This document shows, piece after piece, positions 31,490-41,695 of a stretch of 64,000 bases of DNA. How positions within the stretch are numbered: position 1 is the first letter of the stretch; the number at the start of each line of letters is the position of its first letter. Below the pieces are notes generated by a model. It had not been told where the DNA came from. It saw only the letters and a program-made list of their open reading frames with translations, and searched no databases. The position numbers were made by a program, and so were the translations under genes. Source of the stretch: Cylindrotheca closterium (taxonomy: Eukaryota; Bacillariophyta; Bacillariophyceae; Bacillariales; Bacillariaceae); contig CAKOGP040001947.1 in the NCBI GenBank assembly GCA_933822405.4, positions 186,001-250,000 of the forward strand, read 5' to 3'.

Positions 31490-31984
31490 GTTGTAAAAGA
31501 GACTAAAACTCATTTTTTCACTCTGCAAGTTCAATCACGGAGCATAATTGGCAAATGCCGATTCATCGGTGAAACGGAGAAGAACCTATTCTCTGTCATC
31601 TACATAATATATAAGGTTACGGTACCCTTCTTCAAATGTTGGATCTTTCAAGCATGTCAAATTCCCATACCGGTACCAGGTACCATGGTACCGGTAGAGT
31701 CAGTGGCATTTTGGATCGTTGATGATGCATGATGCATGGGTCATTTTATGGTCAGAATATTCCGATCTGACAACCTACCGGTACGTTGATGCCAGTAGCA
31801 ATGTACTGTGACGCATGAATGATTTGCCTTCGTGCAATTTCAGAACTGGGTCATTTCTGTTGATCTTCTACACAAAAACCTGTAGTCTCGGTAGCAATTT
31901 TGGATCTTTGGATCTTTCGATATTGCTGGAGCGTCTCTCGCTCATGATCTCACAAAAACTAGAACCGTCTCTGTTGAAACAGAA
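31490..31984 (+). promoter_or_regulatory. Promoter of Cys-rich gene A, duplicated upstream of gene B
   Basis: This region aligns along ~480 bp with 36,370-36,861. Shared blocks include GCATAATTGGCAAATGCCG, TTCTTCAAATGTTGGATC, GGTCAGAATATTCCGATCTG, CAATGATTTG and AACCTGTAGTCTCGGTAGCA. A perfect inverted repeat TACCGGTACCA/TGGTACCGGTA (31,668-31,678 and 31,686-31,696) is present only here. A GTCAGA...TCTGAC palindrome is at 31,751-31,771, about 214 bp before the ATG. The last ~110 bp before the ATG are very similar between the two genes, so the transcription start is probably within them. Confidence 0.55.
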
Positions 31985-33463
31985 ATGAAGCTCTTTCTTG
32001 TTGCTCCGTTCTTGGCTGCCTTGATTGGCATTGCCAATGCCGAAAGTGTTGGTACGATTCGAGGAAGCGCTAGGAATGGTGGCGACAACAGGGCCAGGAG
32101 CCACGATCACCGTGCCCGTTCAAGAACAGAAGAACCTCGTTCTCATGATCATGGGCGGAACAGTGGCGAACCAAGAGGCCAGCAAGATGAAATGATTCGT
32201 ACCTCTCCTCATGCAAAGGAAAGGAATGATGACATGCCCAGAAGCTATGATCATGGCCAGGAAGAAAGGGGAGGCGATGGCAGTCTTTGCTTTAGCGACA
32301 GTGCATGCGACCCTGGTACTTGGTGCGTCCGCGGGTTTTGTCAGGAGTGCCGTAAGATTGATTCGACCGAGGATTGCCCCTCTGGCGAGGTATGTATGTT
32401 CATATTTCTCGCACAACATCTCTTGTCTTGACTTGATTGCATTCATTAAACTGATCTACGATTTTCAATTTCAGTTTTGTTCTGGGCCCTTTTACAACTG
32501 CAAACCTTTATTGAACGAGGGTCAGTTGTGTCTGAGTGATAATGCATGCGAGAGTGGGGACTGCGACAGGGGAATGGTAAGGAAACATATTGTTCGAAGC
32601 GGCTGTTTTGATTTGCATGCATGTCTATGTTGCTAACAATGCACTCCTTTAATGCTTCTATAGTGCGCTTCTGGCGACATTACTTCTCCTACACCAGTTG
32701 AATCTGTGTCAGGCGATGGAGAAGACGGCAGTCTTTGCCTGAGCGACAATGCATGCGGCCCTGGTACTTGGTGCGTCCGCGGGTTTTGCCAGGAGTGCCG
32801 CAAGATTGATTCCACCGAGGATTGCCCCTCTGGCGAGGTATGTTCATAGTTCCCGCACAATATCTCTTGCATTTATTGAACTGATCTACGATTTTCAATT
32901 TCAGTTTTGTTCTGGGCCGTTTTACAACTGCAAAACTAAATTGGACAAGGGTGGTCTTTGTTTGAGTGATAATGCATGCAAGAGTGGGGACTGCGACAGT
33001 GGAATGGTAAGGATACATATTGTTCGAAGCAGCTGTTTTGATTTGCATGCATGCCTCATGTGACTGATGTGTTCCTTGGATGCTTCCATAGTGCGCTGCT
33101 GGCGACATTCAGCCCGTCGCTTCTCCTACACCGGTTAAACCTGTGTCCGGCGATGGAGACGATGGCAGTACGTGCCTCAGCGACAGTGAATGCGAAAACT
33201 ACTGCGTTGCTGGCTTCTGCCAAGAGTGCGAGGCCCACAGTCACTGCGGCTCTGGTGACGAGTTCTGCACAGGTTGGCCTACCTACAATTGTAAGGACAA
33301 GAAGAACAATGGATCTTGGTGTGGAACAGACATGGAATGCTTGAGTGGGGACTGCGGTATAACTTGGGCGGGCGTTAAAGTAAGGATACACTCTGTTCGA
33401 AACCGGTGTTTGATTCATATCTTGTGGAACTAACGAAGTGCTTGGTCGCTATAGTGCAAATGA
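31985..33463 (+). CDS. Secreted cysteine-rich modular protein A, 6 exons
   Basis: Exons: 31,985-32,389; 32,475-32,576; 32,664-32,837; 32,905-33,006; 33,092-33,379; 33,455-33,463; the product is 359 residues. Residues 1-19 are a signal peptide (MKLFLVAPFLAALIGIANA). A His/Arg/Glu-rich linker follows, then Cys modules. Module 1 is WCVRGFCQECRKID with DCPSGE at its end; module 2 is FCSGPFYNCK with LCLSDNACESGDC. Exons 3 and 4 repeat the pair (a tandem duplication). Exon 5 has CENYCVAGFCQECEAH, FCTGWPTYNC and WCGTDMECLSGDCG. The last exon is only TGC AAA TGA. Every intron is phase 0, so exons can be duplicated or lost without breaking the frame. Many Cys in regular spacing imply a disulfide-rich secreted or wall protein. 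The family is not recognised and no enzyme motif is seen. Confidence 0.8.
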
Positions 33464-33904
33464 GCATTGAACTACTCTCGAGACATCGTCGACACCTAGC
33501 ATTGCACGGCGCGCCGTCAACGTATTTATATGAAAGAAACGATAAGAAAAGAAGAAAAAAGAGTGAGCGGTTGACCTTGGTGTAACATCACAGTGAAAGG
33601 GAGAAGCACATTTCATGAACTATATAAAAAAGGAAAAACATTGTTCGTCGGATCATCACAATCAGAGAAGCAAACATAAAAAAAATATAAAAAATGGATG
33701 TTCCATGGATAGAGTACGATGATATATAGTCCTAGTTACAGTGCTTCTCATACCTTTCTCTCATTCATTGCTCGTGTGCCTTCCAAAGGTAACAAGTGAG
33801 GTCAATGCAACTATTGAATAGTATACCACTCGCTCCAAGAATCAGATACACCAGTGATCTTGTTCGAGACGGGTCATATCTTAGTCATCAATAAGCCCCC
33901 CCTG
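33464..33904. other. 3' flank of gene A
   Basis: A-rich 3' flank whose first ~240 bp align with the 3' flank of gene B after 40,212 (ATATGAAAGAAA, GGGAGAAGC.CATTTCA, GTTCGTCGGATCATC, AAATGGATGTT). It is probably 3' untranslated sequence. The rest holds no gene. Confidence 0.5.
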
Positions 33905-34130
33905 CTGTCAGTCAAGACATCCAGGACACTCAAGGCGTTAAAGGCAAGCTGTTTTTGAGACCGGGCCTTCATGTACTCTGAGCCGAGGTTTCGATGGAAG
34001 CTCGACACTCTTGCTCAAGTCAAGCGATGAGAGTTTCCCATCACGGTTTGGACGGAAGACTGACTCGAATGAGGCTTTTCACCCGCTTGTTTGAGCTCGA
34101 CATCAGTGTCATCCTCTTCCTTCCTGAATT
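33905..34130 (-). pseudogene. MscS-type channel relic 2
   Basis: Two short blocks of exon 2 of the MscS genes are joined by a deletion: 33,905-33,975 (GACATCCAGGACACTC, AAGGCGTTAAAGGCAAGC, GGGCCTTCATGTACTC) and 33,985-34,125 (GAGTTTCCCATCACGGTTTG, GACGGAAGACT, CGAATGAGGCTTTTCACCCG, CTCGACATCAGTGTCATCCTC). All membrane segments are missing. The order and flank match relic 1, so this is its counterpart in the second copy of the duplicated segment. Confidence 0.75.
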
Positions 34131-34389
34131 AATGAATCGCAAATTTATCAAAAGGACACAGTCGACTTTGGTGAGCACCGGGAATGGACAAATACAAATG
34201 CACAACAAGATGTAGTATTCGCCGCATTTCCAAGCATTTACTTACCTATTCTGATCCAGAGTGCTGTGAAAGACGATGCTGCTGTGTGCATGTGCGAATG
34301 CGTTGCTGTTATTTGGCTCGAAGCTCGTTGAAACTCTGGCAGTACGTCCGACTTTGACGTCATAATGTACTGTGTGGCACGGAAAGTTT

Positions 34390-34515
34390 CTGTAGGAATA
34401 GACGAGAATGACAATATTCGTATTGCTGCCATGGCCACTATGGATATGACGTGATCTTACAGGGGTTCGAGTATCTTCAGATAATGATTATCGTTCAAGA
34501 GGATAACCAGTTCAT
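34390..34515 (-). pseudogene. Relic of Kir 5' exon, copy b
   Basis: The minus strand reads Pro-Val-Arg-Ser-Arg-His-Ile-His-Ser-Gly-His-Gly-Ser-Asn-Thr, matching the Kir N-terminus (PVRSHHGHGGHGSNT). It also matches copy a at 31.1 kb beyond the Kir part (ATGACAATATTC, GATATGACGTGATCTTACA, GAGGATAACCAGTTCATTG). No continuing frame exists. Confidence 0.55.
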
Positions 34516-35024
34516 TGCGTGTTGACGATGATGATAATAATGATGCCCGTGTTCACCTTTGTATCTCAAATACCGGTAGCAGTATACAGTACAGAGACTG
34601 TACTGTAGGTACTCGTACCAGGCTTTACAAATTGCCAACAGAATCCAACGTTTCGAAAATTGAAGCGTTGGAGATTCCGTCAATAAGATTCCTTTGGGAT
34701 CATATCATGCCGGTATGAATATCAGATATTACGGTCTTGGATCTGGTAACGGGCTCATCTCGAGAGATGGCGAAGAGAGTTTGTAGGTACGTGTGCAATA
34801 ATGTCGAAAAATGGCATGCAGTATTCCATAATAACGCTTCTGCTTGTTGTGGCGAACTTGACTTTTTGCGACTTCTGAGTTAATTGTTCGACGGGACCAG
34901 GACCCTCAGCAACTCGTCTGTCTGTCGTCTAATTTAAACGGGGGGAAGCACTTTTCTCTAGTCTTCCCCCATTATGTTTTGCATTCAAATTTAGGGGCCC
35001 AAAGTTCTACTTTGGGGTCGAATC

Positions 35025-35225
35025 GAAACACGACAAACCAGTTCGAAACACGACAACAGATTCCGAAACGCGACAACAGAATTTGAAAGACGACAAACCA
35101 ATTCGAAAGACGACAAACTCGAATGAAACACGACAAACTCGAATGAAACACGACAAATCAATTCGAAAGACGACAAATCAATTTCGAAAGACGACAAATC
35201 AATTCAAAAGACGACGACAACAAAA
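35025..35225 (+). repeat. ~20-bp tandem repeat cluster, left
   Basis: About ten imperfect units of the form AATTCGAAAGACGACAAAC with variants CGAAACACGACAA and CGAATGAAACACGACAAA. The same variants occur in the right cluster in the same orientation. Confidence 0.85.
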
Positions 35226-35251
35226 TTCATCACGCCCGCCTAAACCTGTTC

Positions 35252-35701
35252 ATGGTCCAAAGTAGAAGCGACGGACGGCAGAAAAAACAGGAAAATACGC
35301 TCATGTGCGAGAACTATCGCTACGTCAAGGTCATGAAGGAAGGCGACAACATGCCTTTTTTGGAGGACCCGGTGAAACATTGGCTCCAGGCGGGAAGGAG
35401 CCTAATATCAAGTGGCATCATTGAAAGGCACAAAGGATTCCATTTGGAGATGTGACGACAATTGTTACTAAACTCGAATCCAACAATAAACAGGATTTGG
35501 ATTATTATCAAGCTCCATGATCCGACTTCTCGCAATATTCTTATTGCCAAGCTTCCCGTTCTCAAGTTTGAGTTCTACTACAACCCAGATACGGTTGTCT
35601 CCAACTATGATCGGGCTACTGGCGCCTCAACTGGTTCGACGAGTGTCACAATCAGTTTAGATGACATGTCAAAGGAAATGCATGATCGAGCAGAATTTTG
35701 A
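35252..35701 (+). other. Two adjacent short frames inside the insertion, uncertain
   Basis: Frames of 67 and 79 residues (35,252-35,455 and 35,462-35,701) are separated by a stop. The first contains EDPVKHWLQAGRSLISS; the second contains ILIAKLPVLKFEFYYNPDTV. They read like protein and may be one broken gene or two exons. No family is recognised. The low certainty reflects their size and location inside a mobile insert. Confidence 0.3.
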
Positions 35702-35994
35702 AAGAAATGCTTTTCAACGAACATTTTATATCTATCTGTTGATATTTGTATCACATGTTGTAGTGAAGTAGCAGGGATGGTAGGATATATGTATAATACG
35801 TTGCTGGTCTAGAACTCTTGTTTATTCTCTTTACATCTATCTACAGCATCTTCAGTCAGAATATTATAGAGTGGTGAAGACTCCTGGAGTGAGGATGTGG
35901 TTCATGGGCGGATCTTCTTCCGATGATAAGATCATGAGAGATAGGCGAGAATGCTGCATATGTATTTCCATCCGACAACTTCAAGCTGAAACAA

Positions 35995-36190
35995 AGAAGA
36001 CAAGATTTTTCGAAAGACGACAAGATTTTTTGAAAGACGACAAGAAATTTCGAAAGACGACAAGATTTTTTGAAAGACGACAAGATTTTTCGAAAGACGA
36101 CAAGATTTTTCGAAAGACGACAAGAAATTTCGAAAGACGACAAACCAATTCGAAAGACGACAAACTCGAATGAAACACGACAAAATATTT
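35995..36190 (+). repeat. ~20-bp tandem repeat cluster, right
   Basis: About nine units of TTTTTCGAAAGACGACAAGA with AAATTTCGAAAGACGACAAG variants. It ends with the ACCAATTCGAAAGACGACAA, ACTCGAATGAAACACGACAA pair that also occurs in the left cluster. Translations of this tract on either strand are artefacts of the repeat. Confidence 0.85.
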
Positions 36191-36369
36191 TTCGGAAAAC
36201 CGTAATGCCCCCTTTTAAACAACTCCCCCTAAAGAATCATGTATCCGCTCCCCGTAAATTCAATACGCAAAATCCCCCTTAAAACGACGAAGGACGGACG
36301 GGTTGCGGAGGGTCCAGTTTGGGATTTCGCGTGATTAAAAAATTCAATAAGACGTACGACTTTGATATT

Positions 36370-36861
36370 TGTAGAAGAGACTAAAGCCTCCTTTTCTCAC
36401 TCGCAACCTTTTTATGAACGATCTGTTTCATAAATCCCTTTCTAACTCCAATCACGGTGCATAATTGGCAAATGCCGGTTCATCGTTGAAATCGAGAAGT
36501 GGGCAAGGAGAACCTACAGTACATAAAATCGTAGTTCCACTCTAGCATTCTTCATTCTTCAAATGTTGGATCTTTCAAGCATGGCACCAGGGTCAGTGGC
36601 ATTATGGTAGTTGACGTACTGTAGGGTCATTTCATGGTCAGAATATTCCGATCTGACAACCTACGTTGATGTCAGTAGTAATGTACTGTGACGCATCAAT
36701 GATTTGTCTTCGTGCAGTGTCAGAACTGGGTCATTTCTGCTGATTCTACGCAAAAACCTGTAGTCTCGGTAGCAAATTTGGATCTTTGGATCTTTTGATA
36801 TTGCTGCAACGTCTCTCAATCATCACCTCACAAAACGAGAACCGTCTTTGTTGAAACAGAA
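36370..36861 (+). promoter_or_regulatory. Promoter of Cys-rich gene B
   Basis: Aligns with the promoter of gene A (31,490-31,984). It retains GTCAGA...TCTGAC at 36,637-36,657, about 205 bp before the ATG, but lacks the CCGGTACC inverted repeat and reads CTACGTTGATG where gene A has CTACCGGTACGTTGATG. Confidence 0.55.
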
Positions 36862-39800
36862 ATGAAGCTCTCTCTTGTTGTTCCGTTCTTGGCTGCCTTG
36901 ATTGGCATTGCCAATGCCGAAAGTGTTGGTACGATTCGAGGAAACGAGGTAAGGGATCCTGCTGATGGTGAAAGGACCAGGAGCCACGAGCACCATTCCA
37001 AACCTCGAGGAGACGTGCGTTCTTCTCACGATCGCCATGGCAGTGAAAGAGTCGGGACCAACGACAAACCAAGAGACCAGCAAGACGAAATGATTCGTAC
37101 CTCTACGCATGTAGAGGATAGGAATGGTGACAAGCCCAGGAGCTATGATCGTTTTGCGACCCCAAGAGGAGAAGCGCGTCTTGCATTCGACGGACACGCT
37201 GTTCCCATTGAGGGTAGTGATTGGGATAACCAAGCAACTGCAGCAGTTGATAAAGGTCGATACTTTCTCTTCCGTCCAGAACATTGGAAAGCGGTCTTCG
37301 GCTCCTTGCCTGCCACAGGAGAAGCGACCATATATGAAGTCGAACAACAACGAAACGGTGAAGTCGTGTGGCAAGGATCAGTGATGATTTGGATTTGGGA
37401 CTCAACACGTCCTGATATTGGTCTTCCTGATGGGTTTGAGGCTGGTAGACGCGATCCTGTTTCTGCCAGTGGACAGTGGGTAAGTTGGAGTCGATTATCG
37501 ATCTATGTACATTGTGATTCGATTCCAATCTTGTTTCTAATACAGCTCTTTTATTTTGACAGCAAACTGGTGATTTCATTCTTCCAGTTGAACCTGCGCC
37601 CATCGACTTAGGCACCAATTGCGATGTCTTTTTTGATGATTTTGATGCCTTGACGAGCAGGCCCATTCCATCCGAGGACAGCAGTGGCAATGCCTTGCTC
37701 GAGATTACAAATCCAACGGACGCAAGTAAAAAGATCAACCTAGTTGATCTTCTGAACGACTACATTGAAGGCCAGAACACTATCCCTGTTCCTAAAGTGT
37801 TGATGGGTGATGAGATTAAAAGTCTTGGTGCCAGTTGTGAGAAAATTTCATTCGTTGGCCACGACGAAAGGGTCCTTGCGCTTGGACTTGAATATAGTGC
37901 CCCAACTGGTACTACGTACTCAGTTTGTATGGCCGTGAACCCCTGTGACCACATTTATGCCCTCAGTCAGTCAGGTAAGTCGAAGATATTAATCAATCAC
38001 GCATGCATATAATGACAGTGATGATTCAACGATATCGATTCTAACTCATGGATTTATAACTCCCTCTCACCGTGCTTGGCGCAGGTGTATTGAAACTCGT
38101 GAAGCCAGTCCCCCCCGCCAAACTAACTCTAGAGGCCGATTCGATTGGTATGTAATATCTTGTTCGGTTGCTGCTGCGTTATGTTACTGTCATATTCGTC
38201 GTTGTGCTGCTGTTCTAATATTTCGTGTTTCTCCTAATGTTTGATGTGAAATAGGTTTTGCACTCAACAAGGGATTGTCGCGAAAGACTTTGAATAAGAT
38301 GTGGAGCGGTGACAGTGGAACGACTGCCATTGATTACAGAACAGTTGATGGACACTTGGCTATGACAGCAACTGGCACAGTGGAAATTGAAGCTGGTCCC
38401 AAAGTACGTATAGTCGAACAGTTGGGAATCAAATCCTTCGTCCTTTGCTCATGATAGCTGCTGCAAATTTCAGGCCACTGTAGGACTCGTGTGCACAGCA
38501 TCATTACTTGTGGATCTCGATCCTGCAAATAATGGCGTATTACCGTTTGATGAAGGTGTAAGTATTACAGCAGCAGATGATTATTGCTTCAATGCATTCA
38601 TTGCGAGATCTCATCTACATGGGTGCCTTTCAAAAAACAGGTTGATTTCGAGTTTCTCCTATCAGCAGAAGCTACTCCCGTCATTGAGTTGCGCACGAAT
38701 GACGATACTGTTGCACTTGATTTGAATGGTCTCTTGACCAGCATGATAGACTTGTATGTCAAGGTGTTACCAGCTGGCGCACATGTCGAACTCGCCGCGT
38801 CCGTCGACATGTCTCTTAATGGTCTTTGCCTTGCATCACCTCTCTTGTTGTTGTATTGTGAGATATTCAATGCCGATGGCAGGCTCAAAGGGGAGGCGAG
38901 ATTCTTCGCAGACAACGATGGATTTGGGATTAGGTTCGACGTGGAAGGTCACCTGACTCTTATAGATATGGACGACACCATCCTTGACTTCATTGAATGG
39001 CCCGACCTTCATGCTCGTGTCGATCTAATGCTCAGTGTTGAAATGACTAAATACGGAAAGCTGGAGATATGCATGCAGGAAAGTGACAAACGCGTCACTT
39101 GTTTGGACTACTGCAAGTCGGATAGTCAGTGTGGCCCCAATGAATACTGCCACTGGTCGGGAACTTGCATTGAGAAGCATGGAGATGGATATGTCATATG
39201 TACCGACAACAACCAGTGTGACAACTACTGTGTAGCAGGGATGTGCAACGAGTGCCCCGTGACGGATTCGTCCGAGGGCTGTAACTCTGACCAGGTATGT
39301 GTCTAGTTAGTCTCGCCGCAACAACTCTCTTGTTGACTTGAATGTATTCCCTTGTGACTAATCTGCAATTTTCAAATTTAGTTTTGCGAAGGACTGACCC
39401 ACACATGTCAACCAAAAAGAGGCGACGGTGGTGCGTGTCTGAGCCAGAATGTATGCAAGGATGGGCATTGGTGCATCGGCGGATTTTGTCAGGAGTGTCG
39501 TGAGATTGATTCGACCAGGGATTGCCCCTCTGGCCAGGTATGTTACTCTCGAACAACAACTGCCTTCTTAACTTTCTTTTGTGGATTCGATAAACTGATC
39601 TGCAATTTTCAATTATAGTTTTGTTCTGGACCGTTGTACAACTGCGTAGACCAACGAGGCGACGGTGGTGCTTGTTTGAGTCAGAGTGTATGCAAGGATG
39701 GACATTGGTGCGTCCGCGGATTTTGCCAGGAGTGCCGTGAGATTGATTCGACCACGGATTGCCCCTCTGGCCAGGTAAGTTACGCTCGAACAACAACTAT

Positions 39801-40212
39801 CTTCTTGACTTCAATGGATTGATTCGTTCAACTGATCCGCTGCGATTTTTTTCAATGTCAGTTCTGCAGAGGACCAGATTATAACTGCGAAAATCAAAGA
39901 AGTGACGGTGGTGCTTGTTTGAGTAGCAGTGCCTGTAAGAATTATTGCGTCGCAGGCTTCTGCCAAGAGTGCAGTGGCCAAAGCCACTGTGGCTCTGGTA
40001 AGTTTTGCACAGGATGGCCTTCCTATAATTGCAACAACAAGAAGAGCAAGGGATCGTGGTGTGGTTCTGACAAAGAATGCCATAGTAACAACTGTGGTCT
40101 CACTTGGACCGGCGTTAAAGTAAGTGTGCAGATACTGTTCGAAAGAGGTTTTCTTATTTGGATTCATATCTTGTGGAACTCACGAATTGCTTGATCACTT
40201 TAGTGCAAATAA
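36862..40212 (+). CDS. Secreted multidomain protein B with RYFLF domain and Cys-rich modules, 10 exons
   Basis: Exons: 36,862-37,479; 37,563-37,974; 38,085-38,147; 38,255-38,403; 38,474-38,557; 38,641-39,294; 39,382-39,537; 39,619-39,774; 39,862-40,119; 40,204-40,212; the product is 852 residues. The signal peptide (residues 1-19) and linker match gene A. Exon 1 then adds a domain with DGHAVPIEGSDWDNQ, GRYFLFRPEHWKAVFGSLP and WIWDSTRPDIGLPDGFE. Exons 2-6 encode a long beta-rich region (LGTNCDVFFDDFD, GLSRKTLNKMW, VALDLNGLLTSMI) of unknown family. Exons 6-9 carry Cys modules (CDNYCVAGMCNEC; GHWCIGGFCQECREID; GHWCVRGFCQECREID; FCTGWPSYNC). Exons 7 and 8 are tandem duplicates of equal length (156 nt). 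The last exon is TGC AAA TAA. Phases are 0 except for exons 2/3 and 3/4 (phase 1). Extracellular role assumed; function unknown. Confidence 0.8.
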
Positions 40213-40729
40213 GCATTCATCGACAGAAAGCCGTATTATATGAAAGAAAAGAAAGAAAAAAAGTCATGAGAGAGATTGAATCATCGTTCCTTGGATCATC
40301 GAAGTCAAAGGACGGGAGAAGCTCATTTCACAAACTAGAAAAAGGAAAAAAACGTTCGTCGGATCATCGCAAGTCAGAAGAACGAATAGAAAACAAAACA
40401 AAAATAAATGGATGTTGCATATGAATGGTAGTAGTGTACAGTATGATCTAGTCCTAGTTGCTGTGCCCGTGTACTTATTGCCGTGTTAGCTTCTGCATAA
40501 ATTCACCAGCACCAGCAAAAGCTTCCGGCGTGTCATCATGGCTGTTCATTCCAATCATCATAATGTTCTCACTCTCACTCTCTCATCGCAGGGTACTGTA
40601 GCTAGTGTGTCAATATATATAGTTGTTAGATTTCATTTGTCTCAAACCGGCTGCCGATATATCCTTAATAAAACACCGTTCCAATGGCGAGGTTGACTTG
40701 CTTGGAATCAGTCAGCAATCGCCCTGCAT
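40213..40729. other. 3' flank of gene B
   Basis: The first ~220 bp parallel the 3' flank of gene A. The rest has an ATATATATAG tract near 40,612 and no supported gene. Confidence 0.4.
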
Positions 40730-41230
40730 TCACTCCAACAGGACGACCCGACAAAGCGGACAGCAGTCATAAGTGTGATGTTGGATCCATTCAAACAAGC
40801 ATTCCTTGTGAAAGATGTGGTTGCAATCTTCTTGTTTGGGCGTGCAAATGACGTCTCCAGTGGCATATCCTTCCAAGCAAATGCAATAGCAGTCGTTTTC
40901 TTGGTAATCTTCTCCTTCTACTTATTCTCCCGTTGCCGCTGCCTCACATAGTATTCTGGAACGACTGGTATTTGTATCGATTGGATGCAAAGTAGGTCGG
41001 AATGCGTTGAAGGATTGTCATGAGTGGGCTGCAGAACAGTGGCTTATCGAAGTAGCAGGTGCCATAATGCCCAGTTCCATGTCCTCGCTTGTCTCATCCT
41101 CCAGCTTGATTGCATCTGGTTCGACTGCTGCTCCTGATGCTGATGCAGTAGTATTTTCCTTTGTGCTGGAGTTATTGTGATCTTCATCACATATTTCTGT
41201 CTCTTCAGCCTTAATTGTTGTGTCAAACAA
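40730..41230 (-). pseudogene. RING-H2 protein remnant with two in-frame stops
   Basis: One minus frame runs from about 41,230 to a final TGA at 40,730-40,732 and is interrupted by TGA (41,018-41,020) and TAA (near 40,919). Its 3' part is a clear RING-H2 finger: CICLEGYATGDVIC, then DCNHIFHKECLFEWIQHH and CCPLCRVVLLE. The zinc-ligand order C-x2-C ... H-x2-H-x2-C ... C-x2-C fits. The middle has FRPTLHPIDTNTSRSRILCE and the 5' part is Glu/Ser/Thr-rich. RING-H2 proteins are usually E3 ubiquitin ligases. As no splice pair neatly removes both stops, a pseudogene is the simpler reading; a short intron around one stop cannot be excluded. Confidence 0.55.
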
Positions 41231-41444
41231 AAAGAAATTTCATAACTTCTTATTGGGGCAGCTTCTGAGGCCGATCATAACCGTCGCGCGAAATTGTACA
41301 TAACCGACGTCGATCATCGGAATGATGATCCTGTTCAACGACGGATCCTCTCAATCTTCTCAATAATATCAATTGTTCTTGAAGCAGGTTTCCTCAGGGT
41401 CGAAGTCATGTCGAAGGAGGTGTAGCAACGCTTGTGAATGGGCA

Positions 41445-41695
41445 TTTACAGTGTAGACAAACGATTCTCTGCTTTCCAGCTAGGCAGCATTTCACTCGTC
41501 CGTCTGGAGAGAGTCTTTGTTGCCAGCCGCACTCTCATCATCGATTGAGATACTCATTGAATGATATCGTATAGTCTCTCTTTCTCATTCTGATAATATA
41601 GAAGAGAAGCATTTTATCGTTGCAAGGGAAGGAGAAGCTCTAACGTATGATCCCTTGCTAGCATTATTGCTTCGTTCCCTCAAATCTGAAGGCAG
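41445..41695 (+). repeat. Duplicated 3' flank of an MscS-type gene
   Basis: This is the partner of 29,840-30,080, aligned in the same orientation. Here it lies 1.4 kb left of the first intact MscS gene; the other lies immediately left of MscS relic 1. A later insertion of about 1.3 kb between this flank and the intact gene is implied. Confidence 0.6.

Larger units (their letters stand above)
34965..36290 (+). mobile_element. Repeat-rich insertion, possible non-autonomous element
   Basis: About 1.3 kb present between two parts of a duplicated segment and absent from the other copy (31.4-31.5 kb), so it is an insertion. It is bounded by two same-direction clusters of a ~20-bp unit (consensus near TTCGAAAGACGACAAACCAA) with ~770 bp of other sequence between them. 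The two ends have a weak inverted resemblance (TTTTGCATTCAAATTTAGGGG on the left; the complement of CCCCGTAAATTCAATACGCA on the right). No transposase is seen. Two short plus frames inside (35,252-35,455 and 35,462-35,701) may be parts of a captured coding sequence. Confidence 0.5.

Noticed and set aside
35025..36190. CRISPR-like array of ~20-bp repeats
   Set aside because: Units are contiguous without unique spacers, vary in sequence, and the genome is eukaryotic. They are tandem repeats.
35856..36222. Minus-strand proteins of repeated Cys-Arg-Leu-Ser-Lys
   Set aside because: They are translations of the tandem repeat in several frames; every frame looks repetitive, so no gene is supported.
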